NCBI RefSeq assembly: GCF_014195095.1
Contig: NZ_JACIBC010000006.1
Location: forward strand, 434,001 to 498,000
Source of the DNA: Rhizobium sp. BK602
GTDB taxonomy: Bacteria; Pseudomonadota; Alphaproteobacteria; Rhizobiales; Rhizobiaceae
Direction of reading: 5' to 3'
DNA: 64,000 nt
Of this stretch, positions 61,088 to 64,000 are shown one piece after another. Made by a program: the position numbers and the translations under genes. Position 1 is the first letter of the stretch. Each line of letters opens with the position of its first letter. Under the pieces are notes generated by a model. That model searched no databases and was not told the origin of the DNA. It saw only the letters and a list, made by a program, of their open reading frames with translations.

Positions 61088-61882
61088 TCAGGCGGCCACC
61101 TTTGTGGTTTCGTTGAAGAAAAGCGCCTGGCTGATCAGTGCCTTGACCATGTCCGGATTGAACGGCTTGGTCACCAGGAAGGTCGGCTCCGGCCGTTCGC
61201 CGGTCAGCAGGCGCTCAGGGAAGGCTGTGATGAAGATAACCGGAATGCTCGACGTCTTGAGGATGTCGTTGACCGCATCGATGCCGGAACTGCCGTCGGC
61301 AAGCTGGATATCGGCGAGCACCATGCTGGGCTTGGTGGCGTTGTAGAGCGCAACCGCCTCGGCATGCGTACGGGCGATGCCGGTGACCCGATGTCCAAGG
61401 CTTTCTACCATCTGCTCGATATCCATGGCGATCAACGGTTCGTCTTCGATGATCATGATATCGGTCGCGACCTGGCGCGAAATTTCCTGCGATGCCTTGT
61501 CGAGCAGATGCATGGCTTCGGTCTCCGGGACGTCGAGAATGTCGGCGATCTCGCCGAGGCGGAAGTTTTCAACGGAAGCGAGAAGAAAAGCCTGACGGGC
61601 AGCCGGCGAGATTTTCGCCAGATTGACGGAGGCGCGCTGCTCCCAGGCATAGGGCGAGGTCGGCTCGGGGATTTGAATGGCCGAGGAACCGAAGAGCCTG
61701 GTAAAGAGTTTATAAAGGGCGACACGGTCGTTGGACGTATCCGGAAAGATCGACAGATCGGAGATGATCGCTTCCAGGACGGCGGCGACATAGGCGTCAC
61801 CCGATGTCTGTGTCCCGGTGAGCGCGCGGGAGTAGCGGCGCAAATATGGAAGATGCGGCGCAATGCGTGTGGAAAGGGTCAT
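61088..61882 (-). CDS. phyR: Anti-anti-sigma response regulator PhyR
   Basis: 264 residues. The N-terminal sigma-like domain (about 1-135) mimics an ECF sigma factor, with region 4-like ARQAFLLASVENFRLGEIAD and ILDVPETEAMHLLDKASQEI. The C-terminal receiver has IIEDEP, Asp191 in MVLADIQLADGSSG, and Lys in FLVTKPFNPDM. When phosphorylated it binds NepR and frees EcfG. I take the ATG at 61882, after a GGGAG sequence. It is divergent from nepR-ecfG, and an exact EcfG promoter precedes it. Confidence 0.96.
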   Translation of the reverse strand: MTLSTRIAPHLPYLRRYSRALTGTQTSGDAYVAAVLEAIISDLSIFPDTSNDRVALYKLFTRLFGSSAIQIPEPTSPYAWEQRASVNLAKISPAARQAFLLASVENFRLGEIADILDVPETEAMHLLDKASQEISRQVATDIMIIEDEPLIAMDIEQMVESLGHRVTGIARTHAEAVALYNATKPSMVLADIQLADGSSGIDAVNDILKTSSIPVIFITAFPERLLTGERPEPTFLVTKPFNPDMVKALISQALFFNETTKVAA

Positions 61883-61946
61883 TAACGGCTCCCGCCTCTT
61901 ATCAATTCCTAATTGAAACACAGCCGCTAAGCTGGAATGACAAACA

Positions 61947-61971
61947 AACGTCATTTTGGTAAAAAAGTTCC
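61947..61971 (-). promoter_or_regulatory. EcfG promoter of phyR
   Basis: On the minus strand GGAAC (61971-61967), 16 bases, CGTT (61950-61947): an exact match, about 65 bases before the phyR start. Confidence 0.75.
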
Positions 61972-61979
61972 TCTGTGCC

Positions 61980-62004
61980 GGAACTTTTTTTAGGCAATGG
62001 CATT
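61980..62004 (+). promoter_or_regulatory. Near-consensus EcfG promoter of nepR-ecfG
   Basis: GGAAC (61980-61984), 16 bases, CATT (62001-62004): one mismatch in the -10 word. It lies nine bases from the phyR promoter on the other strand. Confidence 0.5.
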
Positions 62005-62145
62005 ACATTGCCGATGAAACAGTAGGCTTCATCCCCTCCAATTCGGTAGGATGCGGACGTGGACGAGGCGAACTGGCCTCCCGGATGAGGGCTGACAGCG
62101 CATCCGACCCATGAACGCAAGAAATGCGGAAGCGAGCAGGCGATA

Positions 62146-62352
62146 ATGACCACCCAGAACCAAGAGGACGCGGATCGCAAGCGGGCCGAGATGCGCGCGA
62201 TCGATATCCTCGATCCCAACAATCAGATCGGCAACCGGCTACGTTCCTTCTATGCCGCGGCGCAGGATGAGGCTATCCCGGATCGCTTCCTCGATTTGCT
62301 CGAGAAGCTGGATCAGGCCGAGCGCTTGGCTTCTGCAAAAGTCTCCGACTGA
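62146..62352 (+). CDS. nepR: Anti-sigma factor NepR
   Basis: 68 residues. The conserved core is NQIGNRLRSFYAAAQDEAIP, then DRFLDLLEKLDQAE, which are the two helices that clamp EcfG or the sigma-like domain of PhyR. It is followed 12 bases later by ecfG, the standard arrangement, so the anti-sigma and sigma are made together. Confidence 0.95.
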   Translation: MTTQNQEDADRKRAEMRAIDILDPNNQIGNRLRSFYAAAQDEAIPDRFLDLLEKLDQAERLASAKVSD

Positions 62353-62364
62353 GGGGGAAGCGTC

Positions 62365-62916
62365 ATGGAATCGCAACCGAGCTTCAAGCGCGAACTCCTG
62401 GCTGCCCTGCCCAGTCTGCGTGCCTTCGCCATCTCGCTGACCGGCCGCCACGACCGCGCCGACGATCTGGTGCAGGACACCATCATGAAGGCCTGGGCCA
62501 AGCAGGACCATTTCGAGATGGGCACCAATATGAAGGCCTGGCTCTTCACCATCCTGCGCAACGAACTCTACAGCCAGATGCGCAAGAGCGGCCGCGAAGT
62601 GCAGGACAGCGACGGCCTGTTCACGGAATCGATGGCGACGCATCCCGCGCAATATGGCGCGCTCGACCTGCAGGATTTCCGCAAGGCGCTGGATCAATTG
62701 CCGCCGGATCAGCGTGAAGCCATCATTCTCGTGGGGGCTTCCGGTTTTTCCTATGAAGAGGCCGCCGAAATCTGCGGCTGCGCTGTCGGCACCATCAAGA
62801 GCCGCGTCAACCGTGCGCGGCAGCGTCTGCAGGAACTGTTGCAGATTTCCGGAGAGGCCGATTTCGGCCCGGACGCCACTTCCGCGCCGCTGACCTCCAA
62901 GGCTTTCGCGTTCTAA
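62365..62916 (+). CDS. ecfG: General stress ECF sigma factor EcfG
   Basis: 183 residues. Region 2 reads AISLTGRHDRADDLVQDTIM, then KAWLFTILRNELYSQMRK. Region 4 reads LPPDQREAIILVGASGFSYE, then CGCAVGTIKSRVNRARQRLQ. This is the EcfG (ECF15) type. It recognises GGAAC-N16/17-CGTT promoters, several of which occur in this window. GAGGGGGAA precedes the ATG. Confidence 0.96.
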   Translation: MESQPSFKRELLAALPSLRAFAISLTGRHDRADDLVQDTIMKAWAKQDHFEMGTNMKAWLFTILRNELYSQMRKSGREVQDSDGLFTESMATHPAQYGALDLQDFRKALDQLPPDQREAIILVGASGFSYEEAAEICGCAVGTIKSRVNRARQRLQELLQISGEADFGPDATSAPLTSKAFAF

Positions 62917-62994
62917 TCCGAATATGCTCGTTGCCTTTGGGCTGTGGGGCAGGCTGTGCCTTTTCCCAAGGCGGGCGCGACGACGGCTGCGTCG

Positions 62995-63399
62995 TCAATC
63001 GTCCCGCTTCTTCGCTCCCTGGAAATTTCCGAACAAAAGCGCCGTGGCGATGGCCGCGGTCAGCAACGGTTGGGTCTTGATGAGGCCGAGGGCAGCGACC
63101 GCGACGGATTCCAGCGCCGCGCGGCGTTCGCGGGCGCGACGCTCCTCCTGCTTGTTGAGGATCGCCATGACGACGAGGACGATCAGGCCGAGCAGCAATG
63201 CGCCGGCGGCAATCAGCAGGGCCGCGACCGCCGCGCCGTAGATCGCCGCCAGCCAGATGGCGGCGGCGATCAGGGCGAAGGCATAGGCGGTCAGGATGAG
63301 AAGCACGGCGATGCCGACAAAAATGCCGTTGCGCTTGGTGCGCGCAACGGTGCGGTTCACTGTGCCCGACAGAAGCACGCTGAGGATCGGAGCGAGCAT
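62995..63399 (-). CDS. Small membrane protein, phage-holin-like family
   Basis: 134 residues from the ATG at 63399, with AAAGGAG upstream; a longer frame overlaps the neighbour. Two long hydrophobic segments (about residues 28-55 and 60-82) are followed by an amphipathic, Arg/Glu-rich helix and a third, weaker hydrophobic stretch. The pattern resembles the YqjE/holin-X-like proteins that accompany DUF883 genes. It lies 10 bases after the DUF883 gene, probably cotranscribed and stress-induced. Confidence 0.75.
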   Translation of the reverse strand: MLAPILSVLLSGTVNRTVARTKRNGIFVGIAVLLILTAYAFALIAAAIWLAAIYGAAVAALLIAAGALLLGLIVLVVMAILNKQEERRARERRAALESVAVAALGLIKTQPLLTAAIATALLFGNFQGAKKRDD

Positions 63400-63409
63400 C
63401 GCGGCTCCT

Positions 63410-63760
63410 TTAGCGGCGGGACAGGAGCAGGGCGAAGACCAGGCCGAATGCCGCGGCGGCACCGATCGTTGCGACGGGATGCTGACGCACGGTCCTGCGC
63501 ACTTCGCGCGTGCCCCTGGCGTAGCCATGCTGCAATTCCCGCAGCAGTTCCTCGCCGCGTGCGGTCAGATCTTCCAAGCCCGACTCGGCATGCGCCCGCA
63601 TCGTCTTGCTCTGCTTGGCGCTGTTTTCGCCGACGATCTTGGCAAAGGCGGCAATCTCCTCGCGCAGGTGCTCGATCTGCTCCTCGATGCTGGTTTCGAT
63701 GTCGTGCAGGTTGCTGCCGTTGCGTTTGGATTTTGCCGAGTGGAAAATGGATGTGGCCAT
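63410..63760 (-). CDS. DUF883 (ElaB/YqjD) family membrane-anchored protein
   Basis: 116 residues. A helical, charged N-terminal part (IEEQIEHLREEIAAFAKIVG) is followed by VRRTVRQHPVATIGAAAAFG and a C-terminal membrane helix ending LLLSRR. This is the ElaB/YqjD plan, whose members associate with ribosomes and the inner membrane in stationary phase in E. coli. An exact EcfG promoter with N17 spacing lies about 120 bases upstream. Confidence 0.85.
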   Translation of the reverse strand: MATSIFHSAKSKRNGSNLHDIETSIEEQIEHLREEIAAFAKIVGENSAKQSKTMRAHAESGLEDLTARGEELLRELQHGYARGTREVRRTVRQHPVATIGAAAAFGLVFALLLSRR

Positions 63761-63879
63761 GGTCTTGCTCCCTTGCGTCTCTGGCCGGCGCTTGAAGAAT
63801 ACGCCCGTCGTTCGTCACGGATGTTGCCAGACATAGCGCCTTTGCGTGCGCAGATGGTTGATCTGGATCACTATTCTTC

Positions 63880-63905
63880 AACGCGGCGATGCAACGAAAG
63901 GTTCC
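63880..63905 (-). promoter_or_regulatory. EcfG promoter upstream of the DUF883 gene
   Basis: On the minus strand GGAAC (63905-63901), 17 bases, CGTT (63883-63880): an exact match. Confidence 0.65.
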
Positions 63906-63927
63906 AATTTCCCGCCAGGAAGGGAAA

Positions 63928-64000
63928 TCAGCCGGCGAGTGCACTATGGGCAAGAACGAAGGGAGCGCCGTCGGCGGGGACGCGGTTGACCCGCAATGCG
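63928..64000 (-). CDS. Possible C-terminal end of a further gene
   Basis: A minus-strand frame open from the window edge ends LRVNRVPADGAPFVLAHSAL-AG at a TGA (63930-63928). The composition is protein-like, but only about 23 residues are visible. The plus-strand alternative starting at 63946 is no better. Confidence 0.25.
   Translation of the reverse strand, partial: ALRVNRVPADGAPFVLAHSALAG

Overview
The window is chromosomal DNA from a member of the Rhizobiaceae (Rhizobium or a close relative). I infer this from core alphaproteobacterial regulators in their usual company (ChpT, CtrA, SciP; PhyR, NepR, EcfG), GC-rich codon use, and short palindromic and mosaic intergenic repeats of rhizobial type. 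I see no insertion sequence, prophage, CRISPR array, tRNA or rRNA. No database search was possible, so all family names come from motif recognition.

Layout. (1) 1-7.5 kb: the 3' part of a low-complexity membrane-anchored protein, the heat-shock sigma factor rpoH, rluD, a small membrane protein, a SpoU-type RNA methyltransferase, a membrane-anchored coiled-coil protein and a DUF1134/EipA-type envelope protein. (2) 7.5-11.7 kb: a cell-cycle block with eipA, chpT, an atypical single receiver, ctrA, a FliJ-like gene, a small acetyltransferase and sciP. CtrA-like TTAA-N7-TTAA boxes lie in the eipA/chpT, ctrA/fliJ and sciP upstream regions. (3) 12-18.2 kb: cysQ, then heterotetrameric sarcosine oxidase soxBDAG. 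(4) 18.5-25.3 kb: a branched-chain amino acid ABC transporter (livHMGF, a small membrane protein, livK) and a D-2-hydroxyacid dehydrogenase. (5) 25.3-43.5 kb: a urea block. It holds an unusual NCS1-permease/hybrid histidine kinase fusion with a LuxR-type response regulator, divergent from urtABCDE, followed by ureD, ureA, ureB, a GT29-like gene, ureC, a DUF2459 gene, a GGDEF protein, ureE, ureF and ureG. (6) 43.5-48.1 kb: an RND efflux pump and its adaptor. (7) 48.5-59.4 kb: reductive pyrimidine catabolism, with an NMT1-type ABC transporter, a cupin, dihydropyrimidinase, beta-ureidopropionase, a RutR-like TetR regulator with a RutR-like operator, and PreA/PreT. (8) 59.7-64 kb: a general stress response locus with an HWE kinase, phyR, nepR, ecfG and two small envelope genes. 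Four GGAAC-N16/17-CGTT promoters and one near match are visible.

How the genes fit together. Blocks 3, 4, 5 and 7 form a nitrogen-scavenging region: sarcosine, branched-chain amino acids, urea and pyrimidines are taken up or broken down to ammonia. The permease-kinase fusion beside urtA is a candidate sensor of urea or a related compound. Block 8 is a self-regulating stress circuit.

The most novel-looking signal is a probable small RNA at about 59762-59884. It has a perfect general-stress promoter, three phased hairpins with C-rich loops, and a strong terminator. It sits between preT and the HWE kinase and overlaps no plausible protein gene.
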